DNA of 37,610 nt from Rhodothermia bacterium (GCA_030428385.1 JAUIDY010000059.1:1-37610); one strand, 5' to 3'. Positions 24,627 through 32,876 are shown, numbered from the stretch's first letter. Program-made: numbers and translations. The notes: a model not told the origin generated them from the letters alone.

Positions 24627-24728
24627 GTCATTGCGAGGAGCGTTAGCGACGTGGCTATCTCACCCCGTCTGTGGTGCTGTTTTTGTCGGGGTGAGATCAC
24701 CACAGGCCCGATGGGCCTTCGTGATGAC
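24627..24728. repeat. Long imperfect inverted-repeat element, family B, with hairpin core
   Basis: The ends GTCATTGCGAGGAGCG... and ...GGGCCTTCGTGATGAC are an imperfect inverted repeat. The core is a perfect 11-bp stem, ATCTCACCCCG (24657-24667) with CGGGGTGAGAT (24687-24697). Loop sequence includes TTTTT. The GTCATTGCGAGGAGCG start is a pattern I remember from intergenic elements in many unrelated genomes. Lying between two converging genes, it may end transcription on both sides (inference). Confidence 0.75.
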
Positions 24729-24770
24729 CATAAACGGGCAGGGACTTAAATTCCTGAAGTATTGCCTTGC

Positions 24771-26579
24771 TCAGCGAACCACATGCAGCGCGGTGGCATG
24801 AACCTGCTCGCCGATGGCGACCCGGCACCAGTACAACCCTGTCCGCAGCGTGGAGACATCAAACGTGAGTTCGTGGGTGCCCGGTTGATGCGGTCCCTCC
24901 GCGAGATGCCGTACCCGCCGTCCCAGGCTATCAAGCAGGTAGATACGGACCGGCGCGATGGCCGCGACGCGGTATTGCAATGTTGTCAGGTCGGTCGCGG
25001 GGTTGGGGTAGGCATAAACGATCGGCGTTTCCTCCTCCGGCTCCTCGACAAGCACACTCGTCCACAACTCCGCCGAAAATGCCCCGTCGCGGCGTTGGAT
25101 GTTGGTGAGGGTGAGGCGCGAATCGAGCCACGGGTTGCGGTGCGCGTCGAAGCGCGGGCGTTGGACGGGAGAAAACGTGTGGCCCGGCTCGTAGGCCACC
25201 TGATACGTCCCACCCACGCGGAAGGCGCGTTGCTCGGTGGAAGCGCCCTGCGCGAACGGCACCACGCGCCCAATGAGACCGTTATTCTCAAGGCTGCTGT
25301 AGCGTTGGTCGTCGGAGCCCGGATCGGGGCGTCCGCCGCATAACACCGAGCCTGCTTCGGGCGCTTTGTAGAGGTACAGTCCCTCCTGCGGCAGAAACAG
25401 GTCCACGTCGTCGCCGTCGTCATTGCCCAGCGTAGGGTCGGGCGGATGGTCCCACGGGTTCGACCAGAACCGCGCCTCGGCGATCAGGTCACCGCAGCCG
25501 TCCTCGCCGTGCCGGATGCGAAACACCTTGCCGGAGATCAACGCATCCGGCAGCGTGAGATGATGGCGCTCGTACGCGTCCACGTCCACGTTCACCACCT
25601 CGGTCCACCCCAGCTTGATGCGGTCGGGCGCGCTCATGGTAATATACGCTCCGCCCATAATGCCTACGCAGTTCGACGTGGACGCGTTGGGGCTCTGGCA
25701 CGTGTGATACCTTCCAAAATGCCGATGTCCAACCTCATGGGTGATGAGCCGCACCGCCTGCTTCCACGAATATGCCCGGATCGTAACGCCCGAACCGCTG
25801 GTCACGTTGTCGATGACACGCAGTCCGCCAAGGGTCACCGGATCCGGTGCGAAGGCATCCGACGCGGGCAGGCGATAGTCCACGGGGTGTGTAGGGCGCA
25901 GTTCGAGGTCGGCCCCTAGCGAGGTGAGCGAGGTGCCACTGAGCGGCCGGTCGTTGCGGCTCAGGCGCAGGCGCGGCATCACCTCATCGCGGTGAACCAG
26001 GACGATGAGGTCGAACAGCCCATCCGGTTCGCGGACCGTGGTGCCGTTGCGGAACGTGTCAAACGCGCCGAGGTCGAGGCCATCGGGGTTGGCAGCGAGG
26101 TAGGTTTGCAGGGCGTCGGAGGTGAGGAGTTCGTGCGAGAGCGCCACGGCGCCGTTGGCGAAGTTGCCCCGGTTGGCGTGGTACCACTCCACCGGGTGCG
26201 CCGGTTGCATCACCTGCGGATACACATAGCCCGTCATCCTGAATCGCCCGTGCGACATCGTGTGGTAAAACGCACTCAGCGAGCCGCTCACAAAGTCCTC
26301 TGGCGGCGTGCCAGGCAGGGCCACCAGCCGCCCGCCCTCGCCCCACGACGGCAGGCTGTGGCCCGGTCCGAGGCTGCGCTCGTGCGGCCACTCGGTCACG
26401 GGGTCACTGGCCCAGTCGCCAAAAATGTCGGGCTCGTCGGGAAACTGGACGAAGACTACAAGTGCGCTCACTTCGCCTTCTGTGGGCAGCAACAGCCGCA
26501 CACCCGGACGCACCTCTTGCGCGTAGCAGACGGCGGTGCCCAGCAGCAGCAGAACGAGCGAAAGGAAACAACGCGCCAT
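24771..26579 (-). CDS. Secreted M6-like metalloprotease with T9SS sorting domain
   Basis: A 602-residue exported protein. The signal peptide MARCFLSLVLLLLGTAVCYA is cut before QEVRP. Residues 37-300 resemble M6 (immune inhibitor A-like) peptidases: ALVVFVQFPDEPD, LSAFYHTMSHGRFRMTG ('F-Y-x-x-x-S-x-G' is a hallmark), LFDLIVLVHRDE and the zinc motif HEVGHRHFGRYH (281-292). His281, His285 and Glu282 form the HExxH. The third ligand could be His292 or a later residue, because the glycine-histidine spacing differs by one from metzincins. IMGGAYITMSAPDRIKLGW follows, as in M6 enzymes. Residues about 520-602 (YAYPNPATDLTTLQYRV to the end) are a T9SS type A tail. The upstream MBL gene ends 6 bases away, so the two are one operon. 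Confidence 0.83.
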   Translation of the reverse strand: MARCFLSLVLLLLGTAVCYAQEVRPGVRLLLPTEGEVSALVVFVQFPDEPDIFGDWASDPVTEWPHERSLGPGHSLPSWGEGGRLVALPGTPPEDFVSGSLSAFYHTMSHGRFRMTGYVYPQVMQPAHPVEWYHANRGNFANGAVALSHELLTSDALQTYLAANPDGLDLGAFDTFRNGTTVREPDGLFDLIVLVHRDEVMPRLRLSRNDRPLSGTSLTSLGADLELRPTHPVDYRLPASDAFAPDPVTLGGLRVIDNVTSGSGVTIRAYSWKQAVRLITHEVGHRHFGRYHTCQSPNASTSNCVGIMGGAYITMSAPDRIKLGWTEVVNVDVDAYERHHLTLPDALISGKVFRIRHGEDGCGDLIAEARFWSNPWDHPPDPTLGNDDGDDVDLFLPQEGLYLYKAPEAGSVLCGGRPDPGSDDQRYSSLENNGLIGRVVPFAQGASTEQRAFRVGGTYQVAYEPGHTFSPVQRPRFDAHRNPWLDSRLTLTNIQRRDGAFSAELWTSVLVEEPEEETPIVYAYPNPATDLTTLQYRVAAIAPVRIYLLDSLGRRVRHLAEGPHQPGTHELTFDVSTLRTGLYWCRVAIGEQVHATALHVVR

Positions 26580-26585
26580 GCGGGT

Positions 26586-27563
26586 TCAGGAGATAACAAA
26601 GGAGTGCCCGAGATCGAGCAGTTGGATCTGGTCGGTGAGGCCGTGCTGGGCAGCGGCTTCGCGAAGGCGCTGGGGCGGCTCGTGCAGGAGTTCATCCGCG
26701 AGGTCGAACGTGCCCCAGTGAATCGGGACGAAGTGCGTGGCCCCAAGGTCGAGAAACGCCTGAACCGACTCGGCAGGTTCCATGTGGACGACGTGCATAA
26801 ACCAGCGCGGCAGGTACGCCCCGATGGGCAGCAGCGCTATCTCGGGTGCACCCAACCGCTCATGGATCTCGGTAAACAACGGCGCATAGCCCGAGTCGGC
26901 TCCGTAATACACCGTATGCGTGTCCTCTAGCGACTCCAGGTACCAACTGGCCCACAGCGTTCCGTTGCGTGTCAGGCCCCGCCCCGAAAAATGCTGCGCG
27001 GGGGTGCAGTGAAACCGCCACCCGTCGAGGTCAGCGTATTGCCACCAGTCCATCTCCACCACCTGCGTAACGCCCCACCCCCGCAGGATGCGCGCCACCC
27101 CCAGCGGCACAAAAAAGTGAGGCGCGTGGCGTTTTTCCAGCGCTTGCACCGTGCGTTTGTCCAGGTGGTCATAGTGATCGTGCGAGATCAACACATAGTC
27201 GATGGGTGGCAAGTCGTCCACCACAAAGGGGAGCGCCACTTCGCGCTTGGGGCCCGCGAACGAAAACGGGCTGACGCGGTCGCTGAAAACGGGGTCCGTG
27301 AGCAGGTTCCAGCGGGGCGTCTGGATCAGCATACTCGAATGGCCGATCCAGGTGAGGCGCACGGCGTCGGTAGTGGTTGGGGCCGGGATGCCGGGATGAA
27401 CGGGTGGAAGCACATGGGCGCGAGGGCCTATGCCATGCTGGATCACCCAGAAGGCGCTCTTAAAAAACGGTTGGGATTCGGGCGGCTGCCAGATGTTTTC
27501 AAACCCACGGGGACGGTGATGCTGTTGGTGATACCAGGGATGCGAGGCGATAGATATCGTCAT
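26586..27563 (-). CDS. NAPE-PLD-like metallo-beta-lactamase-fold hydrolase (second copy)
   Basis: A 325-residue cytosolic protein from ATG 27563 (MTISIASHPWYHQQHH). An earlier start at 27608 adds an Arg-rich stretch without support. VRLTWIGHSSMLIQTP opens the MBL_2 domain (PF12706). LISHDHYDHLDKRTVQAL carries the HxHxDH site. TPAQHFSGRGLTRNGTLWASWYL, YYGADSGYAPLFTEI and FVPIHWGTFDLADELLHEPP supply the other metal-ligand motifs. These match the paralog at 12886-14100 step by step, but there is no membrane anchor. Likely a phosphodiesterase or lactonase of the UlaG/NAPE-PLD type. It is followed after 6 bases by the M6-like protease, so both are made from one transcript, for reasons the sequence does not show. 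Confidence 0.88.
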   Translation of the reverse strand: MTISIASHPWYHQQHHRPRGFENIWQPPESQPFFKSAFWVIQHGIGPRAHVLPPVHPGIPAPTTTDAVRLTWIGHSSMLIQTPRWNLLTDPVFSDRVSPFSFAGPKREVALPFVVDDLPPIDYVLISHDHYDHLDKRTVQALEKRHAPHFFVPLGVARILRGWGVTQVVEMDWWQYADLDGWRFHCTPAQHFSGRGLTRNGTLWASWYLESLEDTHTVYYGADSGYAPLFTEIHERLGAPEIALLPIGAYLPRWFMHVVHMEPAESVQAFLDLGATHFVPIHWGTFDLADELLHEPPQRLREAAAQHGLTDQIQLLDLGHSFVIS

Positions 27564-27900
27564 GTAGATGCAAATGCGCGTCAGGATGCGTACTATGCGC
27601 CTTCCCACCGATAGCGAGACGAGGCGCTTAGAGCATATTGAGGATTTCAGTACGAGCCGAGCAAGAGGAGCGTGCGTGTGGATTTGGAAACGACTTTTTC
27701 AGTTCATAGCAGCGCTACGGGCTGAAAAAGCGGATGCAAAGACGCCGCAAGGTCGCTCGCGCAGGCCGGAATCATAATCCGCAATGTGCCCTGAGGTTTT
27801 GGCAGGAGCCGAAACAATGATGACCCGCGATAGGTTTTCCGACCGGCTTCCGTTTCTTGCTCCCACCGTTCATTTGCCGTTGTTTTGTTGATTCTTTTGT
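27564..27900. other. Intergenic region between two divergent MBL-fold genes, with a hairpin
   Basis: A 337-base gap. The plus-strand short frame from 27568 is not convincing as a gene. CTTTTTCAG (27694-27702) and CTGAAAAAG (27722-27730) form a perfect 9-bp inverted repeat, with TAGC-AGC-GCTA inside the loop. Promoters for the genes on both sides must lie here, but no clear consensus was found. The T-rich stretch just before 27901 (TTGTTTTGTTGATTCTTTTGT) may be part of the leader of the beta-CASP gene. Confidence 0.5.
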
Positions 27901-29310
27901 ATGCTTTTTCTGCCGCTGGGCGCGACTGAGGCCATTGGGGCGAGTTGCCATTTTTTATTTATTGAAGAAACCGGCTTGGTGCTGGATGCTGGGGCTGACC
28001 CCGAAGAAGACGGGCTGGCAAGCCTGCCGTACTTCGACGCCATCCATCGCAACAGGGGGTGGTACGTGGACCATGCCATCGTGACCCATGCCCACCACGA
28101 CCACGCCGGGGCACTGCCGCTCCTGATCCGCGCCTTCCCGCATGTGCAGGTCCACATGACCCGTGCCACCCGCGACGTGGTGGACTTCACCCTCGCCGCC
28201 TCCGCGCGGCTGCAGCGGCGCAAGCTGCGCGAGGGCTCGACAACCGAGGAGCCGCTTTTCAGCGAAGAAGACCTGGACGTGCAGAGCTACCTGTACCTGA
28301 CGCATGATCTGGAAAAGCCGTTCGATGTAACCGGCCTGCGTGGCACGTCGAAGATCAAAGGCACCTTGTTCAACGCCGGGCATATCCTCGGCTCGGCGGG
28401 CGTGTTGCTGGAATTTGAAGAAGCCGGTGCCCCACGCCGCGTGTTTTACACCAGCGACACCAACCTGCGACCCCAGACGATTATTCCCGGCGGCAGCTAC
28501 CCCGACGCCCCCATCGATGTGCTGATTCTCGAATCCACCCTCGGCGCTGACCCCGAGGCCGAGCACACGACCCGCAAGCTGGAAGAGGAGAAGTTTTTGG
28601 CTGCCCTGCAGCGCATTCTGGACCAGGGCGGCGTGGCACTCGTGCCGGTGTTTGCCCTCGGGCGGGCACAGGAGATGCTGGCCCTCATCGACCAATTCAA
28701 GGCCGACGGCGACCTCGATGAGGACATCCCAGTCTACACCGCAGGTGGGATGCGCGCCATCGCCGATTTATACGACAAGACGCGCTTTACCACGCCCCGC
28801 CTCGATTCCGACTTTCAGGTGTTTGGCGTCGAACAAAAACGCTTGCCGCGCACCGAAAAAGGCAAGCGAAACGCCCTGCAAGGCCCGTGCATTCATGTGC
28901 TGGCCAGCGGCATGATGTTCGAGCGCACGCTGTCGAACTGGGTGGGACAACAGATCATTGAAGACGAAAAAAATGGCGTGTTGCTGGTGGGCTTTGCCAA
29001 AGAGGACTCACCGGCGGACCGCCTGCGGGCGGCGGCAGCCTCCCGCAATGGAAGCACAACCCCTCCGGATGTGATTCTGGATGCGGCTACTGGGGCCCAG
29101 CCGCTCCGTGCCGAGGTGCAGCGCTTCCGGTTCAGCGGCCACAGCCACCGCCGCGACCTGATCCACCTCGTCGGGCAGCTTCAGCCAAAGCAGGTGCTAC
29201 TGGTCCACGGCGAAGAGGAGGCCCGGCAATGGATGGCCGATAACATCCGCTTTTTCTACCCCGACATCCACGTTCACCTCCCCGTTTGGGGCGAACCGAT
29301 GGAGATTTAA
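27901..29310 (+). CDS. Beta-CASP metallo-beta-lactamase-fold nuclease-like protein
   Basis: A 469-residue protein related to CPSF73/YSH1-type RNA endo/exonucleases. The MBL domain has GLVLDAGADPEED, then VTHAHHDHAGALPLL (HxHxDH, residues 63-68). FNAGHILGSAGVLLEF is the motif with the metal His (GHxxGSAG), and YTSDTNLRPQTI follows. The beta-CASP domain has LILESTLGADPEA (motif A Glu), LVPVFALGRAQEML and the 'VLASGMMFERTLSNWVG' segment. The RMMBL end carries FSGHSHRRDLIHLVGQLQPKQVLLVHGEEEA, with the S-G-H-S/A-x-x-x-D/L and V-H-G-E motifs. It is expected to be a cytosolic zinc RNase. It is followed after 4 bases by a methyltransferase, in an operon. The N-terminus begins directly with strand 1, so ATG 27901 fits. 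Confidence 0.92.
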   Translation: MLFLPLGATEAIGASCHFLFIEETGLVLDAGADPEEDGLASLPYFDAIHRNRGWYVDHAIVTHAHHDHAGALPLLIRAFPHVQVHMTRATRDVVDFTLAASARLQRRKLREGSTTEEPLFSEEDLDVQSYLYLTHDLEKPFDVTGLRGTSKIKGTLFNAGHILGSAGVLLEFEEAGAPRRVFYTSDTNLRPQTIIPGGSYPDAPIDVLILESTLGADPEAEHTTRKLEEEKFLAALQRILDQGGVALVPVFALGRAQEMLALIDQFKADGDLDEDIPVYTAGGMRAIADLYDKTRFTTPRLDSDFQVFGVEQKRLPRTEKGKRNALQGPCIHVLASGMMFERTLSNWVGQQIIEDEKNGVLLVGFAKEDSPADRLRAAAASRNGSTTPPDVILDAATGAQPLRAEVQRFRFSGHSHRRDLIHLVGQLQPKQVLLVHGEEEARQWMADNIRFFYPDIHVHLPVWGEPMEI

Positions 29311-29314
29311 CACG

Positions 29315-29977
29315 ATGTCCGCCCCCCACGAGACCCTCATCGACTACTACAGCCGCCGCGCGGCGGAATACGAGGCCATTTACGACAAACCCGAACGCCG
29401 CGCCGACCTGGCCGCATTGAAGGCGTATGTGCAGACCGTGATGAGCGGGCACGATGTGCTGGAGATAGCCTGCGGCACCGGCTACTGGACCGAGGTGATG
29501 GCTGCCACCTGCCGCTCGATTTGCGCCGTCGACGCCAGCCTCGCCATGCTCGGGATGGCGCTGCAAAAGTCGTTTCCCGCCAACCGCGTGCAGTTTCAGG
29601 CCGCCGATGCGTACGCGCTCGACACGGTCGAAGGCACGTTTACCGCCGGATGCGCCGCGTTCTGGTGGTCGCACGTCGCCCTGCACGAGTTGCCGGCCTT
29701 CCTGAAAGGCTTCCACGCGGCGCTGGAGCCCGGTGCCCAGGTATGTTTTATCGACAACCTGTATGTGAAAGGCAGCAGCACCCCGTTGGTCCGCACCGAC
29801 GCCGAGGGCAACACCTACCAGACCCGTCACCTCAACGATGGCAGCCAGCACGAGGTGTTAAAAAACTTCCCCGACGAAGCCACCATGCGCCAGCTTTTGG
29901 CTCCATTCGCCAACGACATCATCTGGCGCGACTTCACCTACTACTGGTGCTGCACGTACACCGTTGCCCAGAAATGA
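29315..29977 (+). CDS. Class I SAM-dependent methyltransferase
   Basis: A 220-residue enzyme with motif I DVLEIACGTGYWTEVMA (residues about 48-63), the acidic end of strand 2 ICAVDASLAMLGMA, motif post-II VQFQAADAYAL, motif IV AGCAAFWWSHVALHELPAFLKGFHAALEPG and strand 5 QVCFIDNLY. The opening IDYYSRRAAEYEAIYDKPERRADL is the cap helix common to PF13649/PF08241 methyltransferases with small-molecule, lipid or quinone-like substrates. It starts 4 bases after the beta-CASP gene. The acceptor is unknown. Because the partner is an RNase-like protein, an RNA target is conceivable, but no RNA-binding domain is visible. It converges on the desaturase with 3 bases between stop codons and no terminator. 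Confidence 0.88.
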   Translation: MSAPHETLIDYYSRRAAEYEAIYDKPERRADLAALKAYVQTVMSGHDVLEIACGTGYWTEVMAATCRSICAVDASLAMLGMALQKSFPANRVQFQAADAYALDTVEGTFTAGCAAFWWSHVALHELPAFLKGFHAALEPGAQVCFIDNLYVKGSSTPLVRTDAEGNTYQTRHLNDGSQHEVLKNFPDEATMRQLLAPFANDIIWRDFTYYWCCTYTVAQK

Positions 29978-29980
29978 TCG

Positions 29981-31099
29981 TTATGCCAGCGCGGGGGCGG
30001 GCGATGGTGAGGGCGTACGCACGGGATCACCAAACAGCTTCAGCATCCGGTAGTGGGAGGCGATGGCGCCCATCAACGTTTCGTGCTGGTGATACGGGAT
30101 GTCGTATTCCTCGGCTACCTGCTGCACAATCGGGCTGATGGCGGGGTAGTGGATGCTGCACGTCTTGGGAAACAGGTGGTGCTCAATCTGGAAGTTGAGG
30201 CCGCCCACGTACCAGCACAGCAGCTTATTCGCCCGCCCAAAGTTGGCAGTCGTCCGCATCTCATGGACGATCCACGTGTGCTCCATCTCGTTCGGTTCCT
30301 CATTGGCATAGTGGTCCGGGCCTTCCACCACGTGCGCCAGCTGAAACACCACACCGAGGATGAGCCCTGCCGTCAGGTGTATTGCCAGGAAACCAATCGC
30401 AAACTGCCACCAGGTGATGTCCAGCACCAACAGCGGCAGCACAATCATGTACGAGTAATAGATCAGCTTCGTCACGATCAGCACGACGATTTCGCGCGTA
30501 GGGTGCTTGATGTTGCGGTACGGCCCCAGGTCTTTTTGGAAAAAGTATTTGTAGTCCTTCACGAATACCCAGAACAGCGTGGAGAACGAATAGGCGAAGA
30601 AACCGAAGATGTGCTGGAGCCGGTGCACAGGACGGTGCTCGGAGTTGGGTGAGAGCCTCAGGAGCGGCGACACCTCCAGGTCTTCGTCGATGCCCTGGAT
30701 ATTGGTATACGTATGGTGGATGACGTTATGCGTAATCTTCCACAGGTAGCCGTTGGCTCCCATGATGTCGAACGTCAAGCCCAGCGCGGTATTAATCTTT
30801 GGATTCGACGAGTAGGCCCCGTGCAGCGCGTCGTGCGCGATGGAGAAGCCGCAGCCAGCCACGCCCACGCCCATCACAAAGCACAGCCCTAGCATGGTCC
30901 ACAGTCCAAACTGCCCGCTCATGATGAGGCCGTACGGCACAAACGTCATCAGCAGAATCAGCACGGTTTTGGTAACCATGGCCGCGTTGGCTTTCTGCGA
31001 GATGCCTTGCTCCTCAAAATAGGCGTTTACGCGCTGCTTGAGGTCTTTCACAAAAGCCTTTTCGGACTTGTTGTTGAACTTGACAACGATCGTATCCAC
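29981..31099 (-). CDS. Front-end-type fatty acid (acyl-CoA/acyl-lipid) desaturase
   Basis: A 372-residue membrane di-iron desaturase (PF00487). Histidine boxes are HDALH (89-93), HNVIHH (124-129) and QIEHH near 307. The Gln in place of His in the third box is typical of front-end (delta-5/6-like, linoleoyl-CoA) desaturases. Membrane helices: about 45-63, 66-86, then two pairs around 165-180 and 210-250 (IVVLIVTKLIYYSYMIVLPLLVLDITWWQFAIGFLAIHLTAGLILGVVFQ). No fused cytochrome b5 domain, so a separate electron donor is needed. It introduces cis double bonds and tunes membrane fluidity. A 6-bp inverted repeat (CTGAGC/GCTCAG, 31134-31152) lies in the presumed leader. Monocistronic on the minus strand. 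Confidence 0.92.
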   Translation of the reverse strand: MDTIVVKFNNKSEKAFVKDLKQRVNAYFEEQGISQKANAAMVTKTVLILLMTFVPYGLIMSGQFGLWTMLGLCFVMGVGVAGCGFSIAHDALHGAYSSNPKINTALGLTFDIMGANGYLWKITHNVIHHTYTNIQGIDEDLEVSPLLRLSPNSEHRPVHRLQHIFGFFAYSFSTLFWVFVKDYKYFFQKDLGPYRNIKHPTREIVVLIVTKLIYYSYMIVLPLLVLDITWWQFAIGFLAIHLTAGLILGVVFQLAHVVEGPDHYANEEPNEMEHTWIVHEMRTTANFGRANKLLCWYVGGLNFQIEHHLFPKTCSIHYPAISPIVQQVAEEYDIPYHQHETLMGAIASHYRMLKLFGDPVRTPSPSPAPALA

Positions 31100-31133
31100 A
31101 GGATTTAGGTGCTGGTGATGGAGTCAACAAGCG

Positions 31134-31152
31134 CTGAGCGGGGGCTGCTCAG
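31134..31152. repeat. Inverted repeat CTGAGC-GGGGGCT-GCTCAG before the desaturase
   Basis: A perfect 6-bp inverted repeat with a 7-base loop, 35-53 bases upstream of the desaturase ATG on its minus strand, next to an AT-rich block (31155-31185) that probably holds its promoter. It could be a leader hairpin or an operator. Function is not shown. Confidence 0.35.
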
Positions 31153-31276
31153 GCAGATAAATATAATACACGTTTACAAAGAGATAATGCGCCCTCGGAT
31201 GGGAAGAATGTGCAAGATGTGCGATCAAAACGGCCCATGAGGCGTGGCAGGGCCTTCATTTGACACGGAATAGACC

Positions 31277-32083
31277 ATGTATGATTACACCACCGCCCTC
31301 GACCCGGCGGTGCGCCACGAGGTTTTGGCCGCGCTTGCAGACATCGAAGTCACGCACCAGGTGAAGATTTTTCTGGCCTGCGAGTCGGGTAGCCGAGCAT
31401 GGGGATTTCCGTCCACAGACAGCGACTATGATGTCCGCTTCCTCTATGCGCATCCGCCCGGCTGGTACCTCAGCATCGATGTAGAGCGCAAGCGCGATGT
31501 GATCGAACTGCCCATCAGCGACCAGTTGGATATCAGCGGCTGGGACCTGCGCAAGGCGCTGCAACTGTTTCGGAAGTCCAACCCGCCGCTGCTCGAATGG
31601 CTGCAATCGCCGCTGATTTACAAAGAAACCGCCTCGGTGGCTGATGCCTTTCGGGCCCTGATTCCCACGCATTATCAGCCGGTGGCGTGTTTGTATCACT
31701 ATCTGCATATGGCACGCGGTAACGTTCGGGACTACCTGCGCACGGAGGAAGTGTGGGTCAAGAAATACTTCTACGTGCTGCGCCCCTTGCTCGCCATCCA
31801 ATGGCTGGAGGCGGACCTCGGCCCGGTGCCAATGGAGTTTGAGGTGATGGTAAATCGCCTGATCGACGACCCGGTGTTGAAGGCCGCCATCGCGCAGCTG
31901 TTGCACGACAAACGGGCCGGTGCTGAACTCGACCGTGGCCCACGCATCGAACCGATCAGCGCGTTCATCGAAGCCGAGATGGACCGCCTCGACACCCTCG
32001 ACATCACGCCTGCACCCAAGCCAGGCACCCTCGAAGAACTCAATGTGTTTTTCCGCTCGGCCTTAACAACCCTGTGGGAATAG
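31277..32083 (+). CDS. RlaP-like (PF10127) nucleotidyltransferase superfamily protein
   Basis: A 268-residue protein of the DNA polymerase beta/nucleotidyltransferase superfamily, group RlaP (formerly YcgL-like). The motif LACESGSRAWGFPSTDSDYDVRFLYAHP (residues 34-60) has the G-S-R loop and the D-x-D metal pair (DSDYD, Asp50/Asp52). The third acid should be near VIELPISD. The C-terminal half is helical with YLHMARGNVRDYLRTEEVWVKKYFYVLRPLLAIQWLE, which is conserved in the group. The family name comes from an 'RNA ligase-associated protein' in RNA repair loci, so a role in RNA end modification is possible. No RNA ligase, RtcB or Hen1-like gene lies nearby. It has a free-standing promoter region and is followed by a repeat element. 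Confidence 0.85.
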   Translation: MYDYTTALDPAVRHEVLAALADIEVTHQVKIFLACESGSRAWGFPSTDSDYDVRFLYAHPPGWYLSIDVERKRDVIELPISDQLDISGWDLRKALQLFRKSNPPLLEWLQSPLIYKETASVADAFRALIPTHYQPVACLYHYLHMARGNVRDYLRTEEVWVKKYFYVLRPLLAIQWLEADLGPVPMEFEVMVNRLIDDPVLKAAIAQLLHDKRAGAELDRGPRIEPISAFIEAEMDRLDTLDITPAPKPGTLEELNVFFRSALTTLWE

Positions 32084-32125
32084 CCTCTGGATTTAAAACG
32101 TACCCCAAGCTGTGTTTTACAAACA

Positions 32126-32220
32126 TGTCATCTCGAACGAACGTGAGAGATCTCCCACGTTATCGCTTAGCTTAACCAGAACGTGGGAGGTCTCTCCTCG
32201 CGATGCTCGTCGAGATGACA
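32126..32220. repeat. Long imperfect inverted-repeat element, family C
   Basis: Arms of 36 and 41 bases (32126-32161 and 32180-32220) both begin TGTCATCTCGA and end CTCCCACGTT when read inward, with a few internal differences. An 18-base AT-rich loop separates them. A long cruciform or RNA hairpin would form. It lies 68 bases upstream of the yfiT-like start. Confidence 0.8.
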
Positions 32221-32287
32221 GGTCCTCATGGTTGGAAGTAATTCCCCATTTTGTTCAAACATCAACCCTTACCTCACCCCGCTTCTT

Positions 32288-32812
32288 ATGGAAAACCTGC
32301 GTTACCCCGTGGGCCGCTATACCGTGCCCGACGTCATCACCCCCGACACCATCCGCCAGTGGATCGACACCATTGAGGCGCTGCCTGCCAAGCTGCGGGC
32401 CGCCGTCGAGCCGCTCACCGACGAACAACTGAACACCACCTACCGCCCCGACGGATGGACGCTGCGTCAGGTGGTGCACCACGTCGTAGACAGCCATGTG
32501 AACAGCTTCGTGCGGTTTAAGTGGGCGCTCACCGAGGACAAACCAACCATTAAAGCCTACAACGAAAAGCGCTGGGCCGAACTCGCCGACTATGAACAGA
32601 CACCGATTGCCATCAGCCTGAACCTGCTTGATTACCTGCACCAGCGGTGGGTTATCCTGCTGCGCAGCCTCAGCGACGACGATCTGGAAACGGAGTTTGT
32701 GCACCCCGACAGCGGCCCCTCCAACCTGAAAAAGCTGGTTGGGCTGTATGCATGGCACAGCGAACATCACCTCGCCCACATCACCACCACCGTGGTGCGG
32801 GAAGGCTGGTGA
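32288..32812 (+). CDS. YfiT/DinB-family putative metal-dependent hydrolase (bacillithiol-transferase-like)
   Basis: A 174-residue four-helix DinB-like protein (PF12867/YfiT) from ATG 32288. A longer frame to 32228 adds only unrelated residues. LRYPVGRYTVPDVITPDTIRQWIDTIEALPAKLR is the strongly conserved YfiT beginning, then TYRPDGWTLRQVVHHVVDSHVNSF with metal histidines 64/65 and the C-terminal WHSEHHLAHI (157-165) with the other His ligands. B. subtilis YfiT binds one metal with three His, and this set fits. The family includes thiol transferases (BstA) and hydrolases. Bacteroidota can make bacillithiol, so a thiol S-transferase is one possibility. It stands alone and is bracketed by repeat elements (C upstream, D and A downstream). 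Confidence 0.9.
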   Translation: MENLRYPVGRYTVPDVITPDTIRQWIDTIEALPAKLRAAVEPLTDEQLNTTYRPDGWTLRQVVHHVVDSHVNSFVRFKWALTEDKPTIKAYNEKRWAELADYEQTPIAISLNLLDYLHQRWVILLRSLSDDDLETEFVHPDSGPSNLKKLVGLYAWHSEHHLAHITTTVVREGW

Positions 32813-32876
32813 TACCGCTTGCAAATAATACGGATTGCGATCGTTGATGTCTGGATACGTGCCTCCACGAAGGGGT

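Noticed and set aside
27568-27777. 69-residue plus-strand frame (MQMRVRMRTMRLP...)
   Set aside because: It starts inside the divergent MBL leader, has Arg-rich random composition and contains the hairpin at 27694-27730. Treated as non-coding.
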